In this document: piece by piece, positions 11,826-24,729 of the stretch
Layout: each line of letters opens with the position of its first letter
How positions within the stretch are numbered: position 1 is the first letter of the stretch
Source: Sipunculus nudus
Lineage: Eukaryota > Annelida > Sipuncula > Golfingiida > Sipunculidae
Length of the DNA: 64,000 nt
Direction: 5' to 3'
Assembly (NCBI GenBank): GCA_026874595.1
Contig: CM049314.1
Span: forward strand, 30,517,729 to 30,581,728
Made by a program: the position numbers and the translations under genes
The notes under the pieces: generated by a model
The model's input: only the letters and a program-made list of their open reading frames with translations
Databases searched by the model: none
What the model was told of the DNA's origin: nothing

Positions 11826-14493
11826 TCTCTGTGAAATTCCCCGAGCGTAATATTTAAGCAATCACATTGTAGATATCATTGGTACAATCGGATGTTCTTT
11901 GAGGTATCGGTCACTTTGCACTGCAGTGGAAAGAGCTTGCTAGCACACACTTTTTCCACCCCCGTTGGAATACACACTATGCAATCGTCAACTTTCAACA
12001 CAGGTTCTATATTGACTTTATTCATGGTGTGGTCTGAGGTCAGTTTTCCCCCACTTTCTGCATATTTCCTTTCTTGCATGCAGTGCTGCACGGGTTTGCC
12101 ACGGGCACAGCCTTGCTTGTTTACACGCTAAGCCAATCAGATTTCTTCTACCAGTTATGCACATTTGTTTAAACGCAGAACCAATAAGATTTTACTTTAT
12201 CCAGCGTAAACTGACTGGTGTTGCCAAACCTGAAGAACCCTGCTATTTCTCACAGCTTGTGAGAGGAAGGTCACCAGGAGGTCACGCGCTGTGTTCAGAG
12301 CGTAGAGCCACAATCACTAGACATTTTTGAGAATATTGAAATAATTAAAACCTATTGTTCACATACGTTTAATGCCAGTCATTTGTCTATTGGTATAACA
12401 TAATACATACTAATACTATTAAATAGTCCGCACATCGTAATTTGATCGTCACTTAGGAGTCGTACTTGGACCTGGAACGCTGTGCATGAATGCAAAACGA
12501 CACATACTATGACGGCCTCGGCCATTGAGTTACTCCATACTGACACCATACGGAGTTCCCTGTGACAACACTAAGATATATTTTGACAACTATAGGCCTT
12601 TTGGGTCTTTGGCGTTGGGCGTCATGATTCGGAGATTTGACAACTCTCTGTTTTCGGAGTACTATGGCCCATGGTCTAATGGGGTACACAAAATTTAACA
12701 TCCTCCACATTTTCTCAATATAGTGTAATAATAATAACAGCAACAATAATGATAACAATAATTTAATCAGTGATAAATCTAGAACCCAAATCTAGGGATA
12801 ATGGACTACTTTCAGGGAGTCGCGACTGTCTAGAATGTGTACCACCTATGGGGGCTGGGCGTGGGAGGGCGTACTCCTACTGAATTGAGGGAAAAAGTAA
12901 AAACATTTTGATAAAATTAAGCAATATTGAGGCAATTTGAGAATAAATAAAGGAAAAAGTATCGATTTAGAAATTAACAAGATGTAAAACTTTTTTTCGA
13001 ATCCATAAACCCTGCATGATTTTTTTTTAGTTTGAATGTTATTCTTTGAGTACAACAGTGTCGTGTAAACGGGGGTCATATCGTATTATCTGTCATTTCC
13101 CTACTTTATTCTTTTCTGGAAGCCTTTATTCAAGGTATGCTTCCTGTCCCCACCAAATTGCATCCTCGTATATACAAAATCGCTAAAAAGGTTTCAGCTC
13201 GCGTTTAAGCACCTTTTATCCAGTGTTTTGCTCTAACCACATAATTCAAGCAATAAATTGTTGAAAGACTAGTGAAACGTAAATGTCATTGTCATATTGA
13301 AATGCTTGTAATAATCTAATTAGCGGTCATCAGGCGTATAAAATAAACCGTAGGGGGTCAACAACTCCCAACATATCCAAGTTCTGATTTTATACGGAGA
13401 AACCCTGATTCATCACAGCCCTCTTGAACACCTGTTCATGACAGTGAATATGATGATTTGAGAGTACAAATGGTATACAAAATGATAGGATTGAATCTTT
13501 ATTTTGCTACAACCTATTATACACTAACATTAACATAAAAAAGAAATATTGCGGTGTATATGGTATTATTTTAATCGGTCATAATATGTTTGTAGCAACC
13601 GAATTTACAGTTGAAACAGATCCTGTATTCAAAAATTGTATTGGTAGCGAATTGTGTTCTAGCTAAATAGACAGTGTAATGTCTGTAATATAATGTATCT
13701 CGGGGCGATTACTCGCCCACTTAACTGGTCCATCATGGAGATCCTATGAATTAATTTACCATATGAATTTGCCACCATACATGTTAAAAGGAGCAGCGAT
13801 GATTTTTATGGAAGGATGCGCTTCACAGGACCGGCTTGAGTGGTCCAGGAGTAGAGTAAGGGAGTAAGCAGTAAATCGTAAGTTTCAGTCTCAGCCGAGG
13901 AACGATGAGCGCTATGCATACTTAATCGGGAGGACGTACCCGACGGGTTTTCCTCGTGGAATGACCCAGCAATTGGGACGATGACACATCTAATGCCCGC
14001 AGATTCCAAAGTCACTGGGCCCGTTTAACAACAGGTTATGGTAGTTGTGAAAACGGAGGCGGTTACCTCCACCAAAACTAAATTATTAAAATAAATAAAT
14101 AATTGTTATGCTTTATATGATATTGATGTTTATCAACGGCTGTTATTGACACGTATATTCGATAACAGATATTTTCAAACATTTTCGATAGTGACATCTC
14201 GAGGCGGCAACTGACACTAAATGTTCAGTTCGTTATGATGAAAAACGGTTCTCTTTTGTCGTATCAATGGTGTATCCTTGATCGTGGATCTAAGAAATTA
14301 TCTATGAAAAAGGTCTTCTCTCAAAGGAAATCTAAATCCCTTGATAAAAACATATAACAATTAAACAGGTATTAACATTTTACTCTCCCGTCACGTTTAT
14401 TACAATGTAAGAAATTCATTTAAAGTGTACGTAAGGTAACAAACAATTTGAAACGTTATCATACCAATTGGGTAAAAAATGATTTATGCATAC

Positions 14494-14672
14494 CTGCTAA
14501 TGGCGTAGCTAACAAACATCACAAATATTGAAAATCTCAAAGCGGACTGCACCATAGCTGAGTCCATGAGGTTGTTCAAAACCCAATCAAGTACATTATG
14601 TACGCTCCACACTGTGCATTATCTGACACAGAAGTTTCCTTGCAGGCAGGAGCAACATGAAAGGCAGTGTTC
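14494..14672 (-). pseudogene. Monocarboxylate transporter exon scraps (left duplication copy)
   Basis: 14494-14610 on the minus strand matches exon 4 of the intact transporter (29232-29357). It shares GTACAT.ATGTAC.TGAT, TTGAACAACCTCA.GGAC and the exon end with its donor (GCAG|GTATGC), but it has indels and the acceptor is lost. Directly adjacent, 14636-14672 matches part of exon 3 (about 29968-30005; GCAGGCAG.AG.AACATGAA.GGCAG). The intron between these exons is missing, so a deletion joined them. Exons 1, 2 and 5 were not found in this copy. This is the remnant of the transporter gene that was duplicated with the UGT. Confidence 0.75.
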
Positions 14673-15593
14673 AGTTCTACGCCCTTTAATCTTTGTCGTG
14701 TAGGTTAACGACCATCAAAGACGGGAGAAAGAGTCAGCCTTACGCCATAGATAGCTATCTGAGTCAAAGACTCCAACGTTTGCTATTCAGTTAACATCGT
14801 GCGAGCCTTTAGACCTAATCCTACGAAACAATAAGTAGAACTAAACTAAAAGCACATCCATCGCAGACTTGTTAAGTGAGCTTGATTGGGGGTAGTATCA
14901 ATCACAATTTATATATCTCAGCTTGTCATCTCTATACTTGGGCCTAGTGTTTAAACCTTTACTTAGCTGACACCCAAAACGCTGCTGATGAATTGTCTAG
15001 GGCGGCGGAGGTCTAGACTTCATCAACGAGCTTCCCTCTTTCATTTCTTTAGTTTTCTTAAGAGTAAAACAGAGGGTCTTGTCTAATCGCATTAAAGGGA
15101 TGCGCAATTTTTATTCAACAATAGTTTCATGCGACCATCAACTTAAGAAGTTATGTTTGTAAATATCTGATTATCGACATTAACTTATCATAACATATTT
15201 ATTTAAAAAAGATAAACAATTTCTTGGCATAAGGCTGATCAAATGAACACCTCGTTGTGATCAGATACCAACTGGGATATTTATTGAGTGACAGTACAAT
15301 TTAACTTTAAAAGTGTATTCTTTTACTACATGATATCGGAGGGAGGTTAGGAGTCTTAAACGTTTTCCTTTCATGGACATTCAAGAGTACAAGTGAAGCA
15401 AGTTAGGCAAGTCTCGATTAACGTTGATACACCACATGGTAGGACTTACGTCTAATGTCTCCCTAGCGAACAAAAACCTTGTGACATTTTAAACGTGTTC
15501 AATGCATGACATTTTATAAGGAATCGTATAGCGCATTTATCGTAGGTATAGTGTGCTTAAAGGAAAGGAGCAGTTCCTTCAGATTAATTCTTC
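14673..15593. other. Intergenic sequence, probable 3' UTR of the secreted-protein gene at its right end
   Basis: No coding sequence seen. A minus-strand AATAAA (plus TTTATT near 15279) lies about 310 bases past the stop of the secreted-protein gene and could be its poly(A) signal. Confidence 0.4.
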
Positions 15594-17099
15594 TTAGTTC
15601 TGGTTCCAAATCTCATACTTTACTTTCCATATTCTTGTATGTTGCTCCTTCTCCCAGACGATTATGGCTCTAAAAAGAATGGTATGAATCTGATATAACG
15701 TCTCTCTGCATACAATGGAAGTAGAAACTTAATTAAACAATTAAATCCTTACGGTATCTTTTTAAATGGATTGAATTATGGAGGAATATTTGCATTTTTT
15801 ACTTCAAACATTCATAGGCATTTTAACACATAAATGTTTTAAATAAAGAGAAGGTACTTACTTTCCTAATTCTAAAGGAGTTGTCTTTGAACCACCACAG
15901 TAGTATCGAAACTCATGGATTGCGACATCTCCATATACGTCTAGGTTTTGGCTTTTACCCACTGCATCAGTGCACCCTGACCTTATATGACTGGTGTAGT
16001 AATCAAGCTCTTTTTCTAGATAGAATAGCATTTCTCGCAATACAAGCCAACATAGAACATAAAGAGATATAAATATAATCTAAAATATTAAAGTTGTATA
16101 TAAAAAATAGATTATGAGAATTGATATATTTAAAATACTTTCCATAAGTCAAAATTATGTTTGTAATTCACACTCTGCATGAATGAATTAAGTTGTTGGA
16201 ATAATATTGGTTTAACAAAGAATATTGATTTACAACTGTAGTTGCAATGATATTCTACATGATATTAAAGATTTATAATGATGATGGAAGCAGAATTATA
16301 ATGAATCTATCGCTTGGAGTGAGCGAGAGGACTCAAAAGTCGTATCAATGATAGAACAGTCTAGATGAAAGTGCACAGGAAATAATAGAGCAGGAAAATA
16401 TATCTTGTGCGAGGAGTTTTACATTTGAAATAGAAATTAACATATCGAGTAAGATGATAATAAATGAACACATACAGGCGAACTGTGTCTGGAACAAGAC
16501 TACTTGGCAGTTCTTTTAATTTTGTTCATAATATTAACATTAAATGTTATCATTAATTTGAATGAAATATCCGAAGAAATAAACAAAATAGGAAAACATA
16601 TTAAGATGAGAAAATAATGATTATTAGAGATCGTTAGTTATGATCGAAGTTATGATAAAACTTACTTAATCCACACTTTTCAGGTTTAGCTGGTGGAATA
16701 AGGCATGCGGCAGCTATGAAGAATTGATGAAGACAATCACTAAGATGTCGTGAATTGTAACACTCGAACAAGTCTCTGAACTGTGCCAATATCTGCTTCC
16801 CATCTGAAAGAAAATTGAAAATTTTAGGGCAACTATCGATTTAACTATTTTCAATATTGATTTAAATAACGTAATTAATTACTGTATTTAAATATTATTT
16901 CTGCATTAGATGATTTTGGTTCTTTTATGTGTGTGTGCCACTAATTTTTATGTATCAATAATCTTAATTTAGCATCGATTTTGAGGGTTTATTTGATTCT
17001 GATTGATTCACTAGAAATAAAACTACCGTTCGAATTTTTCAACTGTTCTCCATTTAATACTGCCAGACTCAGTAATATCATCCGAAAGCTGAAAAACAT
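15594..17099 (-). CDS. Small secreted six-cysteine protein, 4 exons, unknown family
   Basis: CDS exons on the minus strand are 17099-17027, 16803-16666, 16015-15862 and 15669-15594 (73+138+154+76 = 441 nt, 146 residues). Introns have GT/AG ends: CG|GTAGTT, AA|GTAAGT and AA|GTAAGT donors; CTTTCAG, CTATCTAG and TTTTTAG acceptors. The phases 1, 1 and 2 match at every junction. The ATG follows an in-frame TGA four codons upstream. Residues 1-19 (MFFSFRMILLSLAVLNGEQ) look like a signal peptide. The mature part has six cysteines in the order FEC, SDC, AAAC, PEKC, SGC, YYC, enough for three disulfides. No membrane segment follows. I do not recognise the family. The gene lies between the two duplication copies and transcribes away from the downstream UGT pseudogene. 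Spliced phase agreement over four short exons is unlikely by chance, but there is no expression evidence. Confidence 0.65.
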
Positions 17100-18119
17100 G
17101 TTGCCTGGTCAAAATTTTGCAACCCTTTAATTAAACATTAAACCTTGGTAAATACATATTTTAATTAGCACAGCTGGCACGTACGATTTATAATTACAGG
17201 AACACGCAAAAAGCAGATTATTCCGCGAATGTAATATATTATGCTAACAGCTGTGGTGAAAACCTACCATGACTATTACCGATAGCTTATCCTCCATTAG
17301 AATTAGGGTATCAACCATTACAAAGAATGAAATAAAATAGCGTCCATTATTGCACGGAATAGAAAAGTATCTATCATTACATATAATTAAAAAAAATATT
17401 AGGGGAATCTGCCGTTACAATACATGAAAATAGCTGTGTAAAGAGAGGATTAAAACGCCTCATATTCACAAGTCATTAAAATGAAGCTTAAACATGCAAG
17501 CGAGTCCATGGGATCTATGGGGACTGACCGTTTAGTTCAGGATGGAAAGCGCTGCCCAGAAGGACTGACGTCAAATGTAACCCTCCGGTTAAGGTTTTGT
17601 ACATACTTAATTCATCTGTTATGATGCTTTTAAAGCCCTCTAATTACCCTGTTGCCTCCATCCTCATTCAATGTGCAGCGCATTTTATGTTTAAGATATT
17701 CTCCAATTCTGATACAGATATGTGTTTGAAATTTACTTGGTAGGTGGCATAATAGCAATACTGCGTGAAAATATTCCCATTGATGTGGATTGAATAGCCT
17801 TATTTTAAAGAAGAGATGGGATTCTTTTATTAACCCCGAGTCATGGTTTTTATAAATGGATAATTGTAAGTAAGCTTGTGATGGACATTACTTGAAAGAA
17901 AAACTTCTATGGAATCAGTTCACCAAGTGAGACAGAAAACACCTGAATAAGCCTGGATACTTTTAGAGTTATGTGCTGGTATCTTAACTATAACAAACAC
18001 AAAAAAAGCACGCCTTGGCGTCTATATGATAAAACATGGGTCCACATGTCCTTTTTTATTCCTGTGCAAATTCTATCAAGCGGTGTGATTTATTAATATA
18101 CCAGGTGCTTAGGTGACCA
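17100..18119. other. Intergenic, upstream of the secreted-protein gene
   Basis: No coding sequence seen. It would contain the minus-strand promoter of the secreted-protein gene, but I could not pick out a convincing core element. Confidence 0.4.
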
Positions 18120-18359
18120 TTTCTCTATAGTGATCCGATATTTTCTACAAATAGGTTACAATCAGATTTTTTTGTAAGGTATTGGTTGATAAAAATGTAT
18201 GCATTCTTCCTCTGTCCTTATTATCATACTACTTATTACACATACTATTCCACAGGCCTGCTTTCAATCTAATTATCCTGCTAACGAAGTAAATTACATA
18301 CGTATCCACATCAGTCATTCCAGATGAACAGGTGTTATAATTAGTAATCAATTTTTTGC

Positions 18360-19352
18360 CTATCTGTTCTGCCTACCAACCACATTTGTTGTCTGTACCG
18401 TTCGCGCAGATACATGTAATAATAATTTTTCTAAATGGCCAGCCAGACCCTGTGAGTGAAAAATTCCCAGAAAGGTCTCTACATTAGAGACCGTTTTGAA
18501 TGTATTTCTTATTGTAACTTTGGAAATTATATCAGCTGTTAAGGAGAAAGAAAGATCTTCTTTTCTCAAGGCAAGATACCTCGTGAAAACTCACAATTTG
18601 GTTCTTCATTCTCGGGCATCATTCTACGTAGCCCATTCATGGATTTCCCTTATACGGGGAATCCAGGTGTTATCTACACTGAGCAGCTCCCAGTCCCACA
18701 GCTACAAGAATTACCCCTAAATTCAAAAGCGTATGTCGAAGATTATCCCGATGGGTTTGTAATACTGTCATTTGGTAGCTGGGTTGTTATTTTAGAGTAC
18801 CTAACACGATTATTTCTGGAAGCGTTCGCCGAGCTCCCATATCGTTTCATTATGAAGTCAGATGAGACAATCCTCGTGCCTTTACCCATCAATGTTTTGG
18901 TTTACCCGTGGTAACTTTTGTCTCACAGAAAAACGGAACTTATTTTATCTCACGGTGGCTTAAACATTCTTCAGGAGGCAACATATCACGGTGTCCCCTA
19001 AGTTGTTATTCATTTTGTGTATAATCAGCAATCCAATGGATTCGCTGCCGAATTCAGAGGCTTTGGTATGGTGTTAAGTGTTCATAATCTGAATGTCGTG
19101 ACGATACGGCAAACATCATATAATAATACAATAACCAATTGAAATGTATCAAGGACGGCAAAGAAATTGCCAGACTTTATGAAGGATCAACCGTCGAGTG
19201 CGGACAGTTTAGACCAATGGTTGAGGGTTTTAATGACATATGATAGAAGACCATTTGATAAAGAAGATCCTGCATATGTGATTTGTATTGATCTCTACAT
19301 GATTAACATTTATTCTGTTATCGTTATCGCTGTTCTCTATATATGTATGTGA
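18360..19352 (+). pseudogene. UDP-glucuronosyltransferase pseudogene, copy 2 (5' deleted)
   Basis: Upstream sequence equivalent to 55-230 of copy 1 runs to about 18357. It then joins directly to the equivalent of position 775, so the start codon, signal peptide and most of the N-terminal domain are deleted. The remainder reads in several frames: VPFAQIHV, NGQPDPVSEKFPERS (about 18430-18475), NVFLIVTLEIISAVKEKERS, then PGVIYTEQLPVP and LSFGSWVVILEYL. A stop at 18912 follows a small deletion in the YPW region. The donor-binding signature LSHGGLNILQEATYHGVP survives at about 18940-18995, as does the C-terminal membrane anchor (IYSVIVIAVLYICM, about 19308-19349). Its lesions differ from those of copy 1, so each copy was probably inactivated separately. 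Confidence 0.85.
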
Positions 19353-22326
19353 AGCATTCTTATATTTGTGTACTTTTTTTCGAATAATATTTCCTAAAGT
19401 TAAAAAAAAAACTTTTAATTTTATGTCGAGTCCGGAATTCTAAATCTGGTCTCGGTTCATGTTTATCTGTAAGGACGTGTAAGTGAAATTAAGTTAGGTG
19501 TGAACTTACATGCTGTCTTTGATTGACTAGTACCTGTTTGATATAGTTTGCAAATGATTGAATATTTTCAAATATGGGCTAAAATTTGTTGTTATATAGA
19601 TTACAGGAATAAAAGGAATACTAGCTTATGTTTGGCCTTGTGAGTTAAATAAGAACAATGGGTCCGAGCATAATGTTCTAAACATACTAAATAGATCAAA
19701 TACTACCCAAAGTAATATTAATTACAGGTTAAGCATTTTTTCTGATTATTTGAAATACACCTTTGCTCACATTTTATCACGCCAATGGTAGTATCTTGAT
19801 TTACCTTATCATATACGGCAATCACACATATATTATAACACTAACCATTTACTCCATATATCAAAACATTGCCAGTCATATTACGATATATCATATTCGG
19901 AATTCAATTACTTCATATGGGTATTTCATGTCAAATAAAATGATAAGCACATGGGTTATGACACTTCTCTCAGTACTAATAGCAACTGGCCAAAGCATTC
20001 TCATTCTCTCCAAGAGGCCAAAATGTCTCACATTACATTCACTTTCTACAATTAAAAATAAACTATGCACTATACTCGATAATAATTAACAAAATCATAG
20101 AAAGAAAAATAATAGATACAATTGCAGCCATGTTGTTGAGCTTGTTCATACAAAGGAAGCCATATTGTACATACAGAAAATCTGTAATCTACTTTTTTTA
20201 GCTCATCGATAAAAGTAAATAAAAAAGAAATATTTGGTAAAAGGGCAATCTACTGTATTAGTCAACATAGATCAAGAAAAAGCGTAACGGGCAAAATCTA
20301 AATTTCCAAAAGGTTCCAAGAATAAATAAACATACTGTTTTTAATTGCTAAACTAATTAATGAGAATTTAAGTATATTGATTTGAATCAAGCTTAATGGC
20401 GCATCTCTATTAGCTTACCCTGACTCACCAGTTACGGTTCAAATATGGCCGTAAATGTTTATTAGTTAGATCCAGGAAAATCTTCAAAACTGCGATACCT
20501 GTTTTAACGGTTTCCTAAGCGTAACCGTATGTTAAAGAGTAAGATATTCTGTTTGACACTGAGATAATAAGCAGAGTTTTGTGTAGAGAAGGTAAATCAT
20601 TTACCGGTACCCATAACATAAGAAGCGCGTTTTGAGGCACTTTAAATTGTAAATCGTGTCGATCACTTTGTAAATGTATCAGTAAATCTGTCATTTAATA
20701 GCTGTTTGCATATACCTTCCGTCCACATAATATCCTCAAAAAACATCATGAATCGTCTTAGTATAGTCGAGTATAGCATTAACCGATCCATCATCTCGCT
20801 CCTTGATTGCTTTCGGCTCTTCATCGGTAAATGTCCCATGTTTTGTCACCGTGAGCCTTTAAAGTTCTTCTATGTGAACTGGTAGAAACGTTGTTATTAA
20901 TAGGGTGTCCTGGTACCCGCTGTAAGCAAGCAGATTTCCCGATCGTACGGCATTGCTAACATCGGTTAGGTCCACAATAAGCACAAAGAGCAACTGGGGA
21001 ATACCAGCTAGAAAAACCTTCTTTGTATCTATAATAGATATTAGGAAAATTTCCGTCTCCGCTTACGTTTAGGTGCTTTTACATATCCGAAATATGATAC
21101 CTACCTTGCAATACTCAGAGGAGCCATTTCTGATAAAACGTATGTTCACACCACAGATTATTCACCCGATGACCTTTCTCCGCCGATCTTTATTTGTTGT
21201 ACAGATCAACTGACTGTATTCCCTATTCATCGTTACTATTTCATATAAACTGACCTAACATATCCAAACATGATTATGTAAAATTTGACCAAGTATAACT
21301 CAACTTTCATTTGTTAAGGCCAACGTCACGTATGTATATCCTGCGTTGAATATAGCCACCTGGGATGCAGACATCACAAAGATCAATCATTGGTTTACAC
21401 CTGTTTTTGGGTAGGTAGGTGGTACATTGATAGGTAGAATCGGTCCGAAAATAAAAGCCACATTATAAACACTTGAGAAAATTTATGAAAGATGACACCA
21501 TTCTGTAGACTAACGTATTATATTAAATCTTTCTTCTTAAGTAGGTTAATAGTAGCGGGTAGAGGGAGGTTTATATATAGTGCAGTGACAATGTATAAAG
21601 TGAAAATGCAAGAACCAGTATATTAACATTCTGGTTGGGTATTAACTAATAATATAACCATGATGCCTTGTGTGGGCGTGGTACTAAGTGGTACGTTTTG
21701 TATGAAATTGTATGAACCCCTACATCATCTAAAATTTGACGTTATGTCACGGGTCGCTCGGTACAGATTGCGAACTTCCGTGATACACCCCGCGACTTGG
21801 ATATCGGCTGCGATGGCGGTTCTTCAATACACGTTACATCTGTACAGAACTTATTGGATATGTAATAAGACTGGTCACATAATTTTAACTACATCTAAAA
21901 GGAATTTAAAATATATTGTATTATGTACAAGGGATGGTCGCACTCTGTAACGATCGACCCGTGACGTGACGTCATAATTATAAACTAGATATATATGTAT
22001 ATATATAAACTTTGCATATAATATCCATTAAACGAAGCACAGTTGATACTTAACGGCGTTAGAAAGACGTAATGAATTTTAAAATTAAGACCCTCTGGTT
22101 CGTAAGGGCATGGTGGCCGATACACCTGTCATTACCATTGACAATACATATTTGATGTTTACTTTATTTTAGGATACTGTAACAGTGCTGTCTATAACCA
22201 TCTCATCAAAGTCTTTTACATATAGGGCAGGTTGCACTCAGTACGCTACATGATACAGAAAGTTAAAGTCAAACCTATATTTATAATTAACTCAATCGGA
22301 CATAACGATCTTATATTCATATTATT
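19353..22326. other. Intergenic part of the right duplication copy
   Basis: No supported gene. 19360-19600 and 20500-21340 are duplicated-block sequence. The 96-codon plus frame at 21660-21950 and the 108-codon frame at 19763-20089 show no motif I recognise and probably occur by chance. A perfect TGACGTCA octamer (CRE consensus) lies at 21967-21974. Confidence 0.5.
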
Positions 22327-24729
22327 TTTGCTTGCCGGAAATCTTCGTTTTCGTCAAGCCTGTTGCTCAGTTTCTTAAGTCTATTTGCTTGTAACGATGA
22401 TCTTCTGTCTCCACTCTACAGAGCACATTTTTGCAGCGACTGCTTTGAAACTTAAAAAGTTGATAGATATCCAATTATAATAACTATTGATTTTTGTCAA
22501 TATTAGTCAAAGGTCATCATTAAACGTTGAAAATTTATTTTCGTCATAACTTCGTCGATATTAATCCTATTCTCACATCCTTAGGCTCACTTTTTTCCTC
22601 GAGGCTTTCTCCATGCGGTAGTCTGGCCATATATCATCTGTAATGTGTCAGTGTGTCAGTATGTCTGCCTGTTTGATAGTTGTCCTCAATTTAGCTTGGT
22701 TGCTGGTTCCTGCATCTAACAATTATCATTCTAAAGGGACACAGTTTTGCACGAATCCTCTTTAAACTGGTACACCTTTTGTCTTACACTAATACCTCAG
22801 CACGCATTTTTTTTATTTTCACGCTAGGGGGCGCTGCACTCGAAATACTGCAACATATTATTTCTTTGTCATATCTTCAAAACAATAAACCTAACCTACA
22901 TAAATCATAGCTCATTTTGTTTCTCTTGACCTGTCCCGTCAGCATATTTAGTCATTTGTCATCTCAGATTTTTCACTTTGTCAGTACATCTGTCTATGTG
23001 TCAGTAGTTCTCAATTTAGCCTTCTTGCTTGACATATAGCGTATACAAGCCACAGTTTTGCATAAACATTTTATTTCTTATACTAATATCTCGCAAGTGA
23101 GTTTTTCATTTTCTGAAAATAGTCGCTAAGCGGCGCTGCATTCGAAATACTGCAACATATCATTTTTTTCTGTCATATCTTCCAAACTATAAACCTTATT
23201 TATATAAACCATAGCTCATTTTGTTTCTCTTGACCTTTTCCCTAAGCATATATTATCATTTATATCTCAGATTTTTCACTTTGTCAGTATGTTTGTCTTT
23301 TTGTCAGTAGTCCTCAATTTTACATGTTTGTGGGTTCATGCGTCTAACAATTAGCATTCTACAGAAAACTGTTTTGCACGAATCCCTTTGAAACTTATAC
23401 ATCTTATGTCTTATACGCATATCTTAAAAGTGATTTATTTTTTGTTTTCGGATAAAAGTCGCCATGGGGCGCCGCGCGCGAAACACTACAACGTCATTTC
23501 TTGGCCATATCTCCTTAACTGTAAACCTTACCTACATAAATTTTAGCTCATTTATTTCCTCTTGACCTTCATCAGCCAATTTAGTCATCTGTTTTCTCAG
23601 ATGATTCACTATATCCTTATGTCTGTCTTTTTGTCAGTTTTTCTCAAATTCACCTTCTTGCTTGTTCTTGCGCATGACAGAAAGCTTTCTACAGGCAACA
23701 TTTTTGCAGGAATAACTTTGGTCAACATATTATATTTTGGTCATATTTCCAAAACTATAAACCTCAATTACAAAACTATAACTTTTTTCTTCCTCTTGGT
23801 CTTTTTCATAACCTGAGTTAGTTATCTGGTCTCAGTTTTGTGTCACTTTGTCAGTATGTTTGTCAGTTTGCCGGTTCTCCTCAAATTCGCCTGCTTGCTG
23901 GTTTTTGTGTCTGAAATACAGCATTCTACAGGCAACACTTTTAAAGGAATCTTTTTGAAACTTGTACATCTTATGTCTTACACTTATATCTCGAAATGGA
24001 TTTTCCATTTTCAAGATATGGCCGCAAGGCGCCGCTGCACTCGAACATCCCCAGCATATCATTTTTTGGCCATATCTCCAACACTATAAACCTCAAATAC
24101 AGAAACTATGGCTTATTTTTTTCCCTCTGGGTCTTCTCCATAACGTGGTTACGTCATTTGGTCTCGAGCTTGTGTCACTTTGTCAGTATGTCTGTCTGTT
24201 TTTCCGTTGTCCTCAAATTCGCCTGCTTGCTTGTTCTTGCGTCTCACATTATAGCATTGAACGGACCACTGTTTTGCAGGAATCCTTTTCAAACTGGCAC
24301 AGCTTATGTCATTTATAATATATTTCACTTTATAAAGTAATTTTTCATTTTCGGGAAATGGCCGATAAAGGGGGCGCTGCAATTGATCCTCTGTTAAAAA
24401 TCATTTTTTGGCCATACCTCCAAAACTGCAAACCTTATTTGCACAAACTATAACTATTTTTTTTCTCTATACTTTCTCCAAATGATTATCTAGCCATCTG
24501 TTATCTCAGTTTTGTCAGTGTGTCAGTATGTCTCTCTGTTTGTCGGTTGTTATCAGCTTCGTCTGCTTTCGTGTTCTTTTATGTCATGTACGTCATTCTA
24601 CAGGCCACAATTCCTCAGCAATTGCTCTGAAAGTCACTCAATTGATGGGAAACCGACAATTTGTATTGTCTGCCTGTCTTTCTGTCATTTCAACTTCCGG
24701 CAAGCGCCCGACCTCTGGTCCTCTAGTTT
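22327..24729 (+). mobile_element. Diverged Helentron-like (HINE-type) element
   Basis: The left end is GCTTGCCGGAAATCTTCG, beginning a hairpin with GTCAAGC, as in the 53-64 kb array. The right end is TTCCGGCAAGC, then the stem GACC..GGTC, then CTAG followed by T (24726-24729). Inside are about six degenerate units of roughly 310-330 bp. Each has the pattern CACAGTTTTGCA, a GCTAGGGGGCGCTGCA-like core, TTTGGCCATATCTCCAAAACTATAAACCT and CACTTTGTCAGTATGTCTGTC. Subterminal inverted repeats, a 3' hairpin with CTAG, no long terminal inverted repeat and an internal tandem core are the hallmarks of non-autonomous Helentron relatives. Divergence between units shows that this copy is much older than the array at 53 kb. 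No Rep/helicase coding sequence is present. Confidence 0.7.

Larger units (their letters stand above)
10285..14474. other. Non-coding stretch with microsatellites
   Basis: No supported gene. 10285-10600 (with a G/C homopolymer patch near 10505), 11030-11230 and 14010-14240 have partners in the right copy. About 11240-13990 has no partner and looks like unclassified inserted sequence. The short minus reading frame at 11876-12091 (VDDCIVCIPTGVEKVCASK) and the one at 13806-14015 resemble nothing I can name. A (CT)n patch lies at 10801-10830. Confidence 0.5.
55..14680. repeat. Left copy of an old tandem segmental duplication (UGT ... MCT block)
   Basis: Patches here are collinear with 18.1-30.05 kb: 55-240 with 18150-18350 (UGT upstream), 770-1780 with 18360-19350 (UGT), 1930-2010 with 19490-19570, 4240-5100 with 20500-21340, 9410-9670 with 25000-25230, 10285-10600 with 25235-25600, 11030-11230 with 26000-26280, 14010-14240 with 26310-26620, and 14475-14672 with transporter exons at 29215-30005. 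I aligned these by eye and the similarity is clearly diverged. Interruptions in this copy are a LINE tail (3.1-3.9 kb), a Tx1-like LINE (5.3-9.0 kb), a solo LTR (9672-10284) and about 2.7 kb of unmatched sequence at 11.24-13.99 kb. The left border may lie outside the window. Confidence 0.8.

Noticed and set aside
11876-12131. Opposite frames of 71 and 79 codons with several cysteines
   Set aside because: No recognisable domain, splice sites or conservation in the duplicate block; open on both strands.
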